A DNA stretch of 64,000 nt. Origin: Pseudomonas antarctica (GTDB lineage Bacteria > Pseudomonadota > Gammaproteobacteria > Pseudomonadales > Pseudomonadaceae). The notes under the pieces were generated by a model. That model had not been told where the DNA came from, did no database searches, and worked only from the letters and a program-made list of their open reading frames with translations. Below, in pieces: positions 1 to 8,602 of the stretch. The stretch's first letter is position 1, and each line of letters begins with the position of its first letter. A program made the position numbers and the translations under genes. The DNA lies in assembly GCF_900624995.1 (NCBI RefSeq), contig NZ_UYXQ01000002.1, positions 1-64,000 on the forward strand, read 5' to 3'.

Positions 1-74
1 TCTACTTGGTCGACAACCGACAATTTAAAAGTCAGCGTGTAATCGCGCTGACTACGTTTTGCGCCCGTATCCAT
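1..74 (-). CDS. IS3-family transposase OrfA, N-terminal fragment cut by the window edge
   Basis: An ATG at 74 reading leftwards opens a frame that starts MDTGAKRSQRDYTLTFKLS and runs off the window after about 24 codons. This start resembles the helix-turn-helix OrfA proteins of IS3-family elements in pseudomonads, recalled from memory. A good ribosome binding site (AGGAGG) lies 4-5 bases upstream, at about 79-84. The rest of the element lies outside the window, so I cannot tell whether it is intact. The terminal inverted repeat should fall between 75 and about 130, but I could not define it without the other end. Confidence 0.6.
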   Translation of the reverse strand, partial: MDTGAKRSQRDYTLTFKLSVVDQV

Positions 75-133
75 TGCACCCTCCTGATAAGAAGCCAGAA
101 GGTGTAAACCTTATTCAGGACGAGACACAGCCA

Positions 134-165
134 CAAAAAAAGCGCCTGAAAAGGCGCTTTTTTTT
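134..165 (-). terminator. Rho-independent terminator of azurin
   Basis: The stem AGCGCCT/AGGCGCT is flanked by A and T runs, so it can work in both directions. On the minus strand it lies 15 bases past the azurin stop and ends in a run of seven T. Confidence 0.85.
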
Positions 166-179
166 CGACCGCCGTCGGC

Positions 180-626
180 TTACTTGACGGTCACAGTGCC
201 TTTCATCATCGAGATGTGGCCTGGGAACGAGCAGAAGAACGCGTAGTCGGTACCGGCAGCCAGCTTCGATACATCGAAGGTCACCGAATCTTTCTCACCA
301 GCACCGATGATCTTGGTGTGGGCGATGATGCGGGTGTCGCCGTCTTTCAGGTAGTTTTTGTCGATACCGGCGGCCATACCGTCGCTGGCGATGCCAGGCA
401 TGTCGGCGGCGGAGCTCAGCACCCAGTTATGGCCCATGACGTTTTTCGGCAAGCTGCCGGAGTGAGTCAGCTCAACGGTGAACGTCTTGCAGCTCTTGTC
501 GATTTCAATGGCCTTGGTGTTGAAGGACATTTGGTCGGTGGAGTCGACGGTGACCTTGCACTCTGCAGCAAGCAACTGGCCGCTCGCCAGAGTCAGCAGG
601 GAAACAGCAACGAGTTTGGCAAACAT
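180..626 (-). CDS. azu: Azurin precursor (blue copper protein)
   Basis: Azurin is a periplasmic type 1 copper electron carrier linked to respiratory and denitrification chains and to redox stress. The frame gives 148 residues: a 20-residue Sec signal peptide ending LLA before AECKVTV, then a 128-residue mature protein, the usual length. All copper ligands are present in mature numbering: Gly45, His46, Cys112, His117 and Met121. The Cys3-Cys26 disulfide pair and Trp48 are also present. An upstream in-frame ATG at 710 would put about 28 odd residues before the signal peptide, so I chose the ATG at 626, which is preceded by GGAG. The gene stands alone, with a terminator after it and an ANR-like site 71 bases before the start. 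Confidence 0.97.
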   Translation of the reverse strand: MFAKLVAVSLLTLASGQLLAAECKVTVDSTDQMSFNTKAIEIDKSCKTFTVELTHSGSLPKNVMGHNWVLSSAADMPGIASDGMAAGIDKNYLKDGDTRIIAHTKIIGAGEKDSVTFDVSKLAAGTDYAFFCSFPGHISMMKGTVTVK

Positions 627-696
627 GTGAATCTCCAAGGCAGGGTTTAATAAACGCGTATTGCGACAAGGGTGCCTCAAGCAGGCTTGAATTCTT

Positions 697-710
697 ATGA
701 TCTGAATCAA
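697..710 (-). promoter_or_regulatory. ANR/FNR-type box upstream of azurin
   Basis: On the minus strand the sequence reads TTGATTCAGATCAT, matching the FNR/ANR consensus TTGATNNNNATCAA at 9 of 10 fixed positions. It lies 71 bases upstream of the azurin start. Azurin of P. aeruginosa is known to be activated by ANR under low oxygen, so the placement fits. I could not pick a convincing -10 hexamer. Confidence 0.7.
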
Positions 711-813
711 CAGATTGTATACAACTTTAGGCTATCAGACTGATCAACACAATCTACCAGCCAACGGTCGGCCACCTGTTTATGATCGGTTCATTCCCCT
801 TGGAGCCTGCGCC

Positions 814-870
814 ATGCACCTCAACCAACTGTTCAACGGCCTGCTGGCCGCGTACGCCTGCGGTAAGTGA
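814..870 (+). CDS. Possible 18-residue small ORF
   Basis: ATG at 814 to TGA at 868-870, encoding MHLNQLFNGLLAAYACGK. A TGGAG motif sits about 8 bases upstream, and the codons are strongly G/C-ending, like real Pseudomonas genes. It could be a small protein, a leader peptide or the stub of a decayed gene. I recognise no family. Confidence 0.3.
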   Translation: MHLNQLFNGLLAAYACGK

Positions 871-959
871 AGGCCAAGCGAGGTGCTAAGCTGCTACCAT
901 AGCGACCCAAGGCAGCTGCGCGCCGCCCCACCCTCACCTTCGACCCTAGAGGATCGCCC

Positions 960-1142
960 ATGGCCAAACCTAATTACTCCTTCGCCAAACGTCAGAGAGA
1001 CTTGGCCAAGGAGCAGAAGAAAGAGGAAAAGCTGCAACGCAAGAAAGCCACTGCAGATGAAGAAGCAGGCGCACTGAACCCGGATGCTGAAGGTGAAGTG
1101 GCGACGGATGAAACCGAGACACCGAAAGACCCGGCGGAATAA
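960..1142 (+). CDS. Small charged hypothetical protein
   Basis: A 60-residue protein starting MAKPNYSFAKRQRDLAKEQ. The first half is basic and rich in Lys, Arg and Gln, likely one helix. The second half is acidic (Asp/Glu) and probably disordered. An AGAGG motif precedes the ATG. Small proteins like this are common in Pseudomonas and of unknown function; the basic-then-acidic layout would allow nucleic acid or protein binding, but that is a guess. It converges on the transglutaminase gene, which ends 47 bases away. Confidence 0.75.
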   Translation: MAKPNYSFAKRQRDLAKEQKKEEKLQRKKATADEEAGALNPDAEGEVATDETETPKDPAE

Positions 1143-1189
1143 ATTCTGTTGAGGTGAGCAGGTCCTCCCTGCTCACCCCAACCCACCAC

Positions 1190-2080
1190 TTATTCCAGCG
1201 GCATCACCGTCACCCGCACCTCCGGGTCATGGCTCCCACCTCCCAGAATCACCCCCCGCAACGGCGACACATCCGAGAAATCGCGGCCCCAGGCCAGGGT
1301 GATGTGCTCCAGGGCCGGCTGCACATTGTTGGTCGGATCAAAATCTACCCAGCCCAACACCGGGCAATACACCGAGACCCACGCATGGGACGCATCGGCG
1401 CCGATCAGCCGTGGCTGGCCGGGCGGTGGCTGTGTGAGCAGGTAGCCGCTGATGTACCGCGCCGCCAGGCCTCGCGAGCGCAGGCAGGCGAGCATCAGGT
1501 GGGCGAAGTCCTGGCACACGCCACGACGGCGCTCCAGTACTTCCACCAGCGGCGTGGCGACCTGGGTAGCTTCGGCATCGAAGGTAAATTCGCTGAAAAT
1601 TTTCTCCATCAATGCCTGAACGCCGAGCAGTAAAGGCTCGCCGGATGGAAAACAGCTTTCGGAAAACTCGACGAAGGCTTTTTTCAGGTGCACGTAGGGC
1701 GATTCGAAGCGATAGCGGCAGGCTTCGATCAACTGCGCCGAGAGGGGCTGGCTGCTGTAGGTCAGGCTGTCGCGGGTTTGGTCCCAGGCTGGCGACTGTT
1801 GGAAATCCAGCATAGGCCGCGCCAGCACTTCGACGGTCAGCCCGGCATTCACCAGCAGCTCATCGTGGGGTCGTTCGAACGCCAGGCGCGTGATCGGGTT
1901 GCCGAACACGTCCAGTTCATCACGCCGCGCAGTCGGCTCCGGGCTGATCTCCAGCTGTTGCGAAGTGCAACGCTGCCACTCGCACGGCCGTGGCCACAGG
2001 TGCGCCAGCTGTTGGGCCAGGGACACCGGGCTGTCGTAGTGGTAGTGGGTATCGTGAAAAATCTGGTAGCGCGCACTCAT
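1190..2080 (-). CDS. Transglutaminase-like cysteine protease/peptide-modifying enzyme
   Basis: A 296-residue protein with the bacterial transglutaminase-like N-terminal beta domain (about 1-100) and a papain-like transglutaminase core. The likely triad is Cys189 in RGVCQDFAH, His232 in SHAWVSV and Asp247 or Asp249 in WVDFDPTN. The ATG at 2080 overlaps the previous stop by one base (TGATG); a GTG at 2083 is an alternative start. It is the last gene of an operon with a DUF2126 transglutaminase and an ATP-grasp/alpha-E protein. This gene set has been predicted from comparative genomics to make and cleave a peptide, but no substrate is known to me. Confidence 0.88.
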   Translation of the reverse strand: MSARYQIFHDTHYHYDSPVSLAQQLAHLWPRPCEWQRCTSQQLEISPEPTARRDELDVFGNPITRLAFERPHDELLVNAGLTVEVLARPMLDFQQSPAWDQTRDSLTYSSQPLSAQLIEACRYRFESPYVHLKKAFVEFSESCFPSGEPLLLGVQALMEKIFSEFTFDAEATQVATPLVEVLERRRGVCQDFAHLMLACLRSRGLAARYISGYLLTQPPPGQPRLIGADASHAWVSVYCPVLGWVDFDPTNNVQPALEHITLAWGRDFSDVSPLRGVILGGGSHDPEVRVTVMPLE

Positions 2081-4566
2081 CACACCGACACCGTTTGCTG
2101 GCTGACATCATCCACATGGGCAAAATGGCGCAAGGCCAGGCGATCCGACACTTGCCCACTCTCATCGGCCACCGCTTGCAGCAGGTCAGCCAGGCCACCC
2201 AGCGCGGCACGCACGCTGGACTCGCCGAACAACGGGTTCTCCAGGCACCCCAGGTCGAAACGCGCCAGGCGTTCCACCAACGGCGCCAGCCCAGCTTCCC
2301 GTGGTACACCAAAGTCATCGTTGAGGCGACGCAAGGTGCGGCTGACCAGTTTCAACTGGAACAGCACGGCATGCGGGTTCTGTTCATCGAGCAGCAATAA
2401 ATCGAGCACCGGGATCAACTGCGGCACCGCCAGATAGCGCGAGCGATAGGTGATGCTGCTGTTGCCCAATTCCAGCAACCACTCCAGCCCCGCCTGATCA
2501 AACACCGCCACGCCACGCAGGAACGCTGCAAGGCTGCTGCTGAGGAACTGCAACCGCTCGATGCGCCGCCCCATCATCAAGAACCGCCAGCCTTCGTCAC
2601 GGGTCATGTCATCTAGGGCAAACCCGGACAGCGCCGCCAGCGACATCACCAGGCGGTTGAGGAAGTCCAGCAGCTCGCCGAAGTCCGGGGTTTCGCTTTC
2701 CAGTTCCATGGCTTCGCGTTGCAGCTCGACCAAGGCTTGCCAATTCTCCCGGGACAACTTGCCACGCACCTGGGACGCCGCCCACTGCAGGCGTTGCAGG
2801 TTGGCGCGCAGGCTCGACGGCCAATCATCGCCGAGCAAGGCGGCGAGCAGGCGCTCGGGCAATTCACCCTCTTCCGGCAGCAAGCGCAGGGTCTCACCTA
2901 GCTCGACCGCCGCCTGCAACGCCAGTGGGTCGTCGCCGTCGACATAACGCGCCAGCACGACGCGCAGCCAGCGCGCGTTGTCATCACATCGCTCGCAGTA
3001 CCGACCAAACCAGAACAGGTTCTCCACCACACGTGACGGCAAATAAGGGTCGCGGCGCACCAGGTCATGGGCCCCCATCGCACGCTGCGCGCGCCAATGC
3101 TCGCCACCGGCAGCGCGCTCGCCGAGCACCCAAGTGTCTTTACTCGCGCCGCCGCGTTGCATCGACACCACTTCGGCATCGGCCTCGGCGGCCACGCGGG
3201 TCAGGCCGCCGGGCAGCACACGGTAGCCTTCATCGCTGGCCACCGCGTACACACGCATGCCGATGGCGCGGTGTTGCAGATGCTCTTCAACGGTGTGCCA
3301 CACCGGCGCCTGGGAGAGTTGCGCCAGCTCCTGAGCGACATACGCGTAAGGCCGCGCACGCATGCGTTCGGCCAGGGCCTGGCGTTGTTCGTCGTTCAAG
3401 TCGCGACCAAATATCGGGCTGAAGCTTTGCGACGGAAACGCCGGTTTGATCAGCAGCTCGGGCAGTTTCTCCAACGCTTCGGCCAGCACCGGCGCTTCAC
3501 CGCACCACCAGGTGGCGATGGACGGCAGGATCAATTCTTCGCCAAACAGGAACTGGTTAATCTTCGGCAGAAAGCCGAGCAAGCCTGGGGACTCCAACAC
3601 ACCACTGCCCAGGGCATTGGCCACCAGCACATTGCCTTGACGAACGGCATCGAGCAGGCCGGGCACGCCCAGGGCCGAGTCGGTGCGCAGCTCCAGCGGG
3701 TCGCAGAAGTCATCGTCCAGGCGCCGCATGATCGCGTGCACTCGGCGTAGGCCGCTGAGGGTTTTCAGGAACACCGTGCTGTCGCGCACAGTGAGGTCGC
3801 CGCCTTCTACCAACGGGTAACCGAGCTGGCGTGCGAGGTAGAGGTGTTCGAAATAGCTTTCGTTGAAACGCCCCGGCGTGAGCAGCACGATCAGCGGTGA
3901 CTGGTCATCACTCGGCGCCTGGCGGGCCAGGGTTTCCTGCAGCGTGCGAAAGAACCCCGTGAGGTGCTGTACCTGCAGGTCGCGATATAAATCCGGGAAA
4001 GCACGGGACACGATGGTGCGGTTTTCCAACGCATAACCCGCACCCGACGGCGCCTGGGTGCGGTCGGCGGTGACCCACCAGCGGCCATCCGGCGTGCGCG
4101 CCAGGTCCACGGCATACAGGTGCAGAAATGCACCGTCGGGCGGCTGGATACCCTGGCACGGCCACAGGAAATTGTTATGCCCAAAGACCAGTTCAGCCGG
4201 CAGCAAGCCTTCTTTAATCAAGCGCTGCGGGCCGTACAGATCGGCCAACACGGCATTGAGCAGGCGCGCACGCTGGGCGATGCCGGCTGACAGGTGCTGC
4301 CACTCATCGGCAGCCAGCACATGCGGGAGCAAATCCAGTTCCCACGGGCGATCGGCGCCCTTGGGGTCGGCGTAGACGTTGTAGGTCACGCCGTTTTCCT
4401 GGATCTGCCGGGTCAGCAGCGCCTGGCGCTGAGCCAATTGCGCAGGTGTGCTGCGTTGCAGGTGATCAAGCAAGCGCTGCCAATGCGCGCGCACCGCGCC
4501 ACTGTCGTCCAGCAGTTCGTGATAAGTGCCCGCGGTCAGCGGGTAACGGTCGAGCAAGTCGGGCAT
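2080..4566 (-). CDS. Circularly permuted ATP-grasp protein fused to alpha-E domain
   Basis: An 828-residue fusion. The N-terminal ~480 residues are a circularly permuted ATP-grasp amide ligase (DUF404/DUF407 type), with blocks such as RFNESYFEHLYLAR and IKPAFPSQSFSPIFGR. From about residue 500 (RRDPYLPSRVVENLFWFGRY) to the end it is an all-helical alpha-E domain (DUF403). In many bacteria these are two separate genes; here they are joined. ATP-grasp enzymes of this type are expected to form peptide bonds with acyl-phosphate intermediates. It sits between two transglutaminase genes transcribed the same way. The start at 4566 has only a weak ribosome binding site. Confidence 0.9.
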   Translation of the reverse strand: MPDLLDRYPLTAGTYHELLDDSGAVRAHWQRLLDHLQRSTPAQLAQRQALLTRQIQENGVTYNVYADPKGADRPWELDLLPHVLAADEWQHLSAGIAQRARLLNAVLADLYGPQRLIKEGLLPAELVFGHNNFLWPCQGIQPPDGAFLHLYAVDLARTPDGRWWVTADRTQAPSGAGYALENRTIVSRAFPDLYRDLQVQHLTGFFRTLQETLARQAPSDDQSPLIVLLTPGRFNESYFEHLYLARQLGYPLVEGGDLTVRDSTVFLKTLSGLRRVHAIMRRLDDDFCDPLELRTDSALGVPGLLDAVRQGNVLVANALGSGVLESPGLLGFLPKINQFLFGEELILPSIATWWCGEAPVLAEALEKLPELLIKPAFPSQSFSPIFGRDLNDEQRQALAERMRARPYAYVAQELAQLSQAPVWHTVEEHLQHRAIGMRVYAVASDEGYRVLPGGLTRVAAEADAEVVSMQRGGASKDTWVLGERAAGGEHWRAQRAMGAHDLVRRDPYLPSRVVENLFWFGRYCERCDDNARWLRVVLARYVDGDDPLALQAAVELGETLRLLPEEGELPERLLAALLGDDWPSSLRANLQRLQWAASQVRGKLSRENWQALVELQREAMELESETPDFGELLDFLNRLVMSLAALSGFALDDMTRDEGWRFLMMGRRIERLQFLSSSLAAFLRGVAVFDQAGLEWLLELGNSSITYRSRYLAVPQLIPVLDLLLLDEQNPHAVLFQLKLVSRTLRRLNDDFGVPREAGLAPLVERLARFDLGCLENPLFGESSVRAALGGLADLLQAVADESGQVSDRLALRHFAHVDDVSQQTVSV

Positions 4567-4624
4567 GGAACGCTCGGCAGGGGCAAGGGAGTTCAGATTA
4601 ACCTAACAAACACTGCAAATCCCC

Positions 4625-4661
4625 TGTGGGAGCCGCCTTCGCGAGCAAGCCCGCTCCCACA
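4625..4661. repeat. REP element (single hairpin)
   Basis: TGTGGGAGC and GCTCCCACA flank the core CTTCGCGAGCAAGCC. It lies between two genes of the same operon-like run and belongs to the class found again at about 42499. It could attenuate or stabilise the transcript between the DUF2126 gene and the ATP-grasp gene. Confidence 0.85.
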
Positions 4662-4674
4662 TTTTGGATCGCGT

Positions 4675-7600
4675 TCAGTCATTTTTATTGGGGAAACGCC
4701 GCAGATCCAGAGTCATGGGCAATTCGTCGTTGATCACTACGGTCGGCACCGCCAGCTTACCCGGGCTATGCCCCAAGCGGAAAAACCGCGCCATGCGCCG
4801 GCTCTCCGCCTCATTGGCATTAACCGGCAAGCTGTCGTAGTTGCGCCCGCCCGGGTGGGCGACGTGGTATTGGCAGCCGCCCAGCGAGCGGTGCATCCAG
4901 GTGTCGAGCAGGTCGAACACCAAGGGCGCGTGCACCGCGATAGTCGGTTGCAGGCAGTTGGCCGGTTGCCAGGCGCGGTAACGCACGCCGGCGACAAACT
5001 CACCCACACGCCCGGTCGGCTGCAGTGGCACCGGAATGCCATTGCACGTCAGTAAATAGCGTTGTGGTGGCAGCCCACTCAGCTTCACCTGCAAGCGCTC
5101 AAGCGACGAATCCACATAACGTACCGTGCCGCCCACCGCGCCCTCCTCGCCCAGCACATGCCAGGGTTCCAGGGCCTGGCGCAGTTCCAGTTCGATACCG
5201 CTGACGGCGTAATCGCCGACCTTGGGGAAACGAAACGCCAGGTGCGCGGCAAACCACTCGGCCCGCAGTGGGTAACCGGCGGCATTCAGTTCGACGATCA
5301 CGTCGGCGAAATCCTGCTCAATGAAGTGCGGCAACACGAAGCGGTCATGCAGCTCAGTGCCCCAGCGCGCCAGTTTCGGCGGCGCGTACGGCTCACGCCA
5401 GAACCGTGCGACCAACGCGCGCAGCAGCAATTGCTGGGTGAGGCTCATGCGCGCATGGGGCGGCATTTCAAAGGCGCGCAACTCCAACAGGCCCAGGCGG
5501 CCGGTGGCGCCGTCTGGTGAGTAGAGTTTGTCGATGCAGAACTCGGCGCGGTGGGTGTTGCCGGTCACGTCGATCAACAGGTTGCGCAGCAGGCGGTCGA
5601 CCAACCACGGCGGGCACTCTTCGCCGGGCTCGGGCATTTGCGCGAAGGCGATTTCCAGCTCATACAGCGCGTCGTTACGCGCCTCATCTACCCGTGGCGC
5701 TTGGGAGGTCGGGCCGATAAACAACCCGGAAAACAGGTACGACAGCGAGGGGTGGTTATGCCAGTAACTGATCAAACTGCGCAGCAAATCCGGGCGACGC
5801 AAGAACGGTGAGTCCTTGGGCGTGGCGCCGCCGAGCACAAAATGGTTACCGCCACCGGTGCCGGTGTGGCGGCCGTCGATCATGAATTTTTCCGTGGTCA
5901 GGCGGGTTTGCCGGGCCTCTTCGTAGAGGAATTCGGTGCGCTCGACCAACTCCTCCCAGGTGGAGGACGGCTGCACGTTGACCTCAATCACACCCGGGTC
6001 CGGCGTGACCCGGAAGTTACTCAAGCGGGTGTCGAACGGTGGCTCGTAGCCTTCCAGCAATACCGGGCAGTGCAGTTCCTCGGCCGTGGCTTCGATCGCG
6101 GCCACCAGTTCGAGGTAATCCTCAACACGCTCCAACGGTGGCATGAACAGATAAAGCCGCCCTTCCCGCGCCTCGGCGCACAAGGCGGTGCGGGTCAGCC
6201 AGTCAGCGGACTCATCGATTTTTGGCACGCGCTCATCACTCGGCGCGGGCTCGCCGTGGCTTTGCAACTGCCCGGTGGAGGGCAACTGCGGCTGATCCTG
6301 GTTCGGGTCAGTCGGATGCACAAACGGATACTGCGCCGCCGTCACCCAAGGCTGCGAAGCCAACGGTAGGCGATAACCCAGCGGTGAATCCCCCGGCACC
6401 AGGCGGCAGTGGTTGTCGCGCAGGTACCAACGCCCGCTCTGCCAGCGATCATTGGCCGCCGTACGCGCCAGCGGCAGCACGTGGCCGATGACTTTATCCA
6501 GGCCCTGGTTGAACACTTTGCGCAGGCGTTCGCGCTCCAGGTCGTCGCTCAGGCGCGGGTCTTGGGCGGTGACGTTTTGCGGCAGCGCACCTTCGCGCCA
6601 CAGGTAGTAAAAATTGTCTTCGAAGGCCGGAAACACAAAGCGCGCCGGCAGTTTCAGGCGCTCGGCGACGCTGGCCAGGAAGCGCCCGGCCATGACACCG
6701 TCGGCGCCGTAATCCTCTTGCTCATCGGCGATCAGCGCGCTGTTGTGCCAGATCGGCACGCCGTCGCGGCGCCAGTAGCAGTTGAGCGACCAACGCGGTA
6801 GTTGCTCGCCGGGGTACCACTTGCCCTGGCCGAAATGCACCAGGCCTTTGGGGGCGTAGTGTTTGCGCATGCGCTGGAACAGCTCGGCGGACAGGCGACG
6901 CTTGTCCGGCCCCAGCGCAGCGGTGTTCCACTCGGCGCCGTCAGGGTCGTCGATGGAGACGAAGGTCGGCTCGCCGCCCATGGTCAGACGTACATCATCC
7001 TTGAGCAGGTCGGCATCGATCTGCCGGCCGAGTGCCTGGATCGCCAACCATTGCTCCTCGGTGTAGGGCTTGGTAACCCGAGGCGCTTCCCAGATGCGCT
7101 CCACCGACATTTCATGAGTAAATTCGCACTCGCAGGGCTCCACCAGCCCACTGATCGGCGCGGCGGAAGATGGTTCGGGACTACAGGCCAACGGAATATG
7201 ACCTTCACCGGCGAACAACCCGGAAGTGGCATCCAGGCCGATCCAGCCGGCGCCGGGCAAGTACACCTCGCACCAGGCGTGCAGGTCGGTGAAGTCCACC
7301 TCCGTGCCAGACGGGCCGTCGAGGGCTTTGACGTCGGCGGTCAGCTGGATCAGGTAGCCCGATACAAAACGCGCCGCCAACCCCAGGTTGCGCAGCAGTT
7401 GCACCAGCAGCCAGGCCGAGTCGCGGCAGGAGCCGGACGCGTTTTCCAGGGTGAATTCCGGGGTTTGCACACCCGGTTCCATACGGATCAGGTAGCCGAT
7501 ATCGGCGGCCAAGCGCTGGTTGAGCCCGACCAGGAAATCCACAGCAGGTAAGGGCGTGCGGTCGATACCGGCCAGGTAGGCGGCAAACTTCGGCGTCAGC

Positions 7601-7965
7601 GGCAGGGTTTCCAAGTACGGCGCCAGCTCGCGCTGCTCATCGGCGGCGTAGCTGAAGGGGATTTTTTCGGCATAAGGTTCGAGGAAAAAATCGAACGGGT
7701 TGAACACCGCCATCTCGGCGACCAGGTCGACTTCGATGCGCAGTTCAGCGGTCTTTTCCGGGAACACCAGGCGTGCCAGGTAATTACCCTGCGGGTCCTG
7801 CTGCCAATTGATGAAGTGCTGCTCGGGCAGCACGTTGAGTGCGTAGGACAAAATCCGCGTGCGGCTATGGGCCGCCGGGCGCAAACGCACGATCTGTGGG
7901 CCGAGTTCGACAGCGCGGTCGTAGCGGTAATGCGTAACGTGGTGCAACGCGACATGAATCGACAC
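4675..7965 (-). CDS. Large transglutaminase-like protein with C-terminal DUF2126
   Basis: A 1096-residue protein. The N-terminal ~290 residues form a transglutaminase-like unit: beta domain from SIHVALHHVTHYRYD, then Cys180 (ASGSCRDSAW), His229 (DLHAWCEVY) and Asp245 (WIGLDATSG). From about residue 320 to the end it is DUF2126, starting LLKDDVRLTMGGEPTFVS, a conserved enzyme-like domain of unknown reaction. I chose the GTG at 7965 because AGGAGG lies 5 bases upstream; the frame could extend to 8007 but would add unrelated residues. It is the first gene of the putative peptide operon with the ATP-grasp/alpha-E and small transglutaminase genes. Confidence 0.92.
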   Translation of the reverse strand: MSIHVALHHVTHYRYDRAVELGPQIVRLRPAAHSRTRILSYALNVLPEQHFINWQQDPQGNYLARLVFPEKTAELRIEVDLVAEMAVFNPFDFFLEPYAEKIPFSYAADEQRELAPYLETLPLTPKFAAYLAGIDRTPLPAVDFLVGLNQRLAADIGYLIRMEPGVQTPEFTLENASGSCRDSAWLLVQLLRNLGLAARFVSGYLIQLTADVKALDGPSGTEVDFTDLHAWCEVYLPGAGWIGLDATSGLFAGEGHIPLACSPEPSSAAPISGLVEPCECEFTHEMSVERIWEAPRVTKPYTEEQWLAIQALGRQIDADLLKDDVRLTMGGEPTFVSIDDPDGAEWNTAALGPDKRRLSAELFQRMRKHYAPKGLVHFGQGKWYPGEQLPRWSLNCYWRRDGVPIWHNSALIADEQEDYGADGVMAGRFLASVAERLKLPARFVFPAFEDNFYYLWREGALPQNVTAQDPRLSDDLERERLRKVFNQGLDKVIGHVLPLARTAANDRWQSGRWYLRDNHCRLVPGDSPLGYRLPLASQPWVTAAQYPFVHPTDPNQDQPQLPSTGQLQSHGEPAPSDERVPKIDESADWLTRTALCAEAREGRLYLFMPPLERVEDYLELVAAIEATAEELHCPVLLEGYEPPFDTRLSNFRVTPDPGVIEVNVQPSSTWEELVERTEFLYEEARQTRLTTEKFMIDGRHTGTGGGNHFVLGGATPKDSPFLRRPDLLRSLISYWHNHPSLSYLFSGLFIGPTSQAPRVDEARNDALYELEIAFAQMPEPGEECPPWLVDRLLRNLLIDVTGNTHRAEFCIDKLYSPDGATGRLGLLELRAFEMPPHARMSLTQQLLLRALVARFWREPYAPPKLARWGTELHDRFVLPHFIEQDFADVIVELNAAGYPLRAEWFAAHLAFRFPKVGDYAVSGIELELRQALEPWHVLGEEGAVGGTVRYVDSSLERLQVKLSGLPPQRYLLTCNGIPVPLQPTGRVGEFVAGVRYRAWQPANCLQPTIAVHAPLVFDLLDTWMHRSLGGCQYHVAHPGGRNYDSLPVNANEAESRRMARFFRLGHSPGKLAVPTVVINDELPMTLDLRRFPNKND

Positions 7966-8152
7966 GGCGGCCTCCTGCGAGCCAGGGCATGAACACAAAG
8001 CGCGCAAGACTTATGCCAGAGCGGCCGTCATTGCGCTTTATCGTAAGACCCGGTGCAGTACAGCACCAAAACGGCGCCAACGTGGGGGCCGTGGTGCAAG
8101 GGTTGCACATATTTGTGGCGTGCGTGCGAGGCTGGGTGGTGAATCTACCCAG

Positions 8153-8602
8153 CTAGCGGGCTTTGTACGTTGCGATGATGGCTTGGCGCAGCCGTCTCAC
8201 TTCAACGAGTTTCTGGCGCATTTCGCGGTGACGCTTGCTGTTGAGCAGCAGCAACCCCAGCAGCGGAAACAGCAGGCTCAAGCCATAGGACAGCGGATGC
8301 GGACCGAAGGCGATGGTGGGCAGCACTGCCAGAACACAGAACGCAAGCAGCACCACCAGCGGCCATACCCACTGCGGCCGCCCGCGCGCGATCATGAAGT
8401 TGCACTGCACGATGCCCCACGTCAGCGCGAGGCCACCGAGGAAGGAATACTTGAGGTTGTCGCCCATCGACAAGCGTGGGAAATAACTGTCGAAAATCAG
8501 CGGCACCGCAAACACCAGGGTGAACACCGCCGCGAAAATCGCGCCCATGAAGACAGGAAAATACTGCGCCAGAAAACTGCGAATGCCGGGTAGCTCATTC
8601 AT
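8153..8602 (-). CDS. Cassette A small membrane protein (partner gene)
   Basis: A 149-residue protein with about four hydrophobic segments (near 10-35, 48-68, 76-98 and 104-122) and a basic tail ending LNSKRHREMRQKLVEVRRL, so it is probably an inner-membrane protein with a cytoplasmic C-terminus. The ATG overlaps the end of the upstream gene by 8 bases, implying coupled translation. Its tail is close to those of the two paralogues at 10023 and 11683, while the N-terminal two thirds differ strongly. I do not recognise the family. The pairing with a protein carrying hydrophobic helices would fit an effector and membrane immunity pair, but other roles are equally open. Confidence 0.8.
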   Translation of the reverse strand: MNELPGIRSFLAQYFPVFMGAIFAAVFTLVFAVPLIFDSYFPRLSMGDNLKYSFLGGLALTWGIVQCNFMIARGRPQWVWPLVVLLAFCVLAVLPTIAFGPHPLSYGLSLLFPLLGLLLLNSKRHREMRQKLVEVRRLRQAIIATYKAR

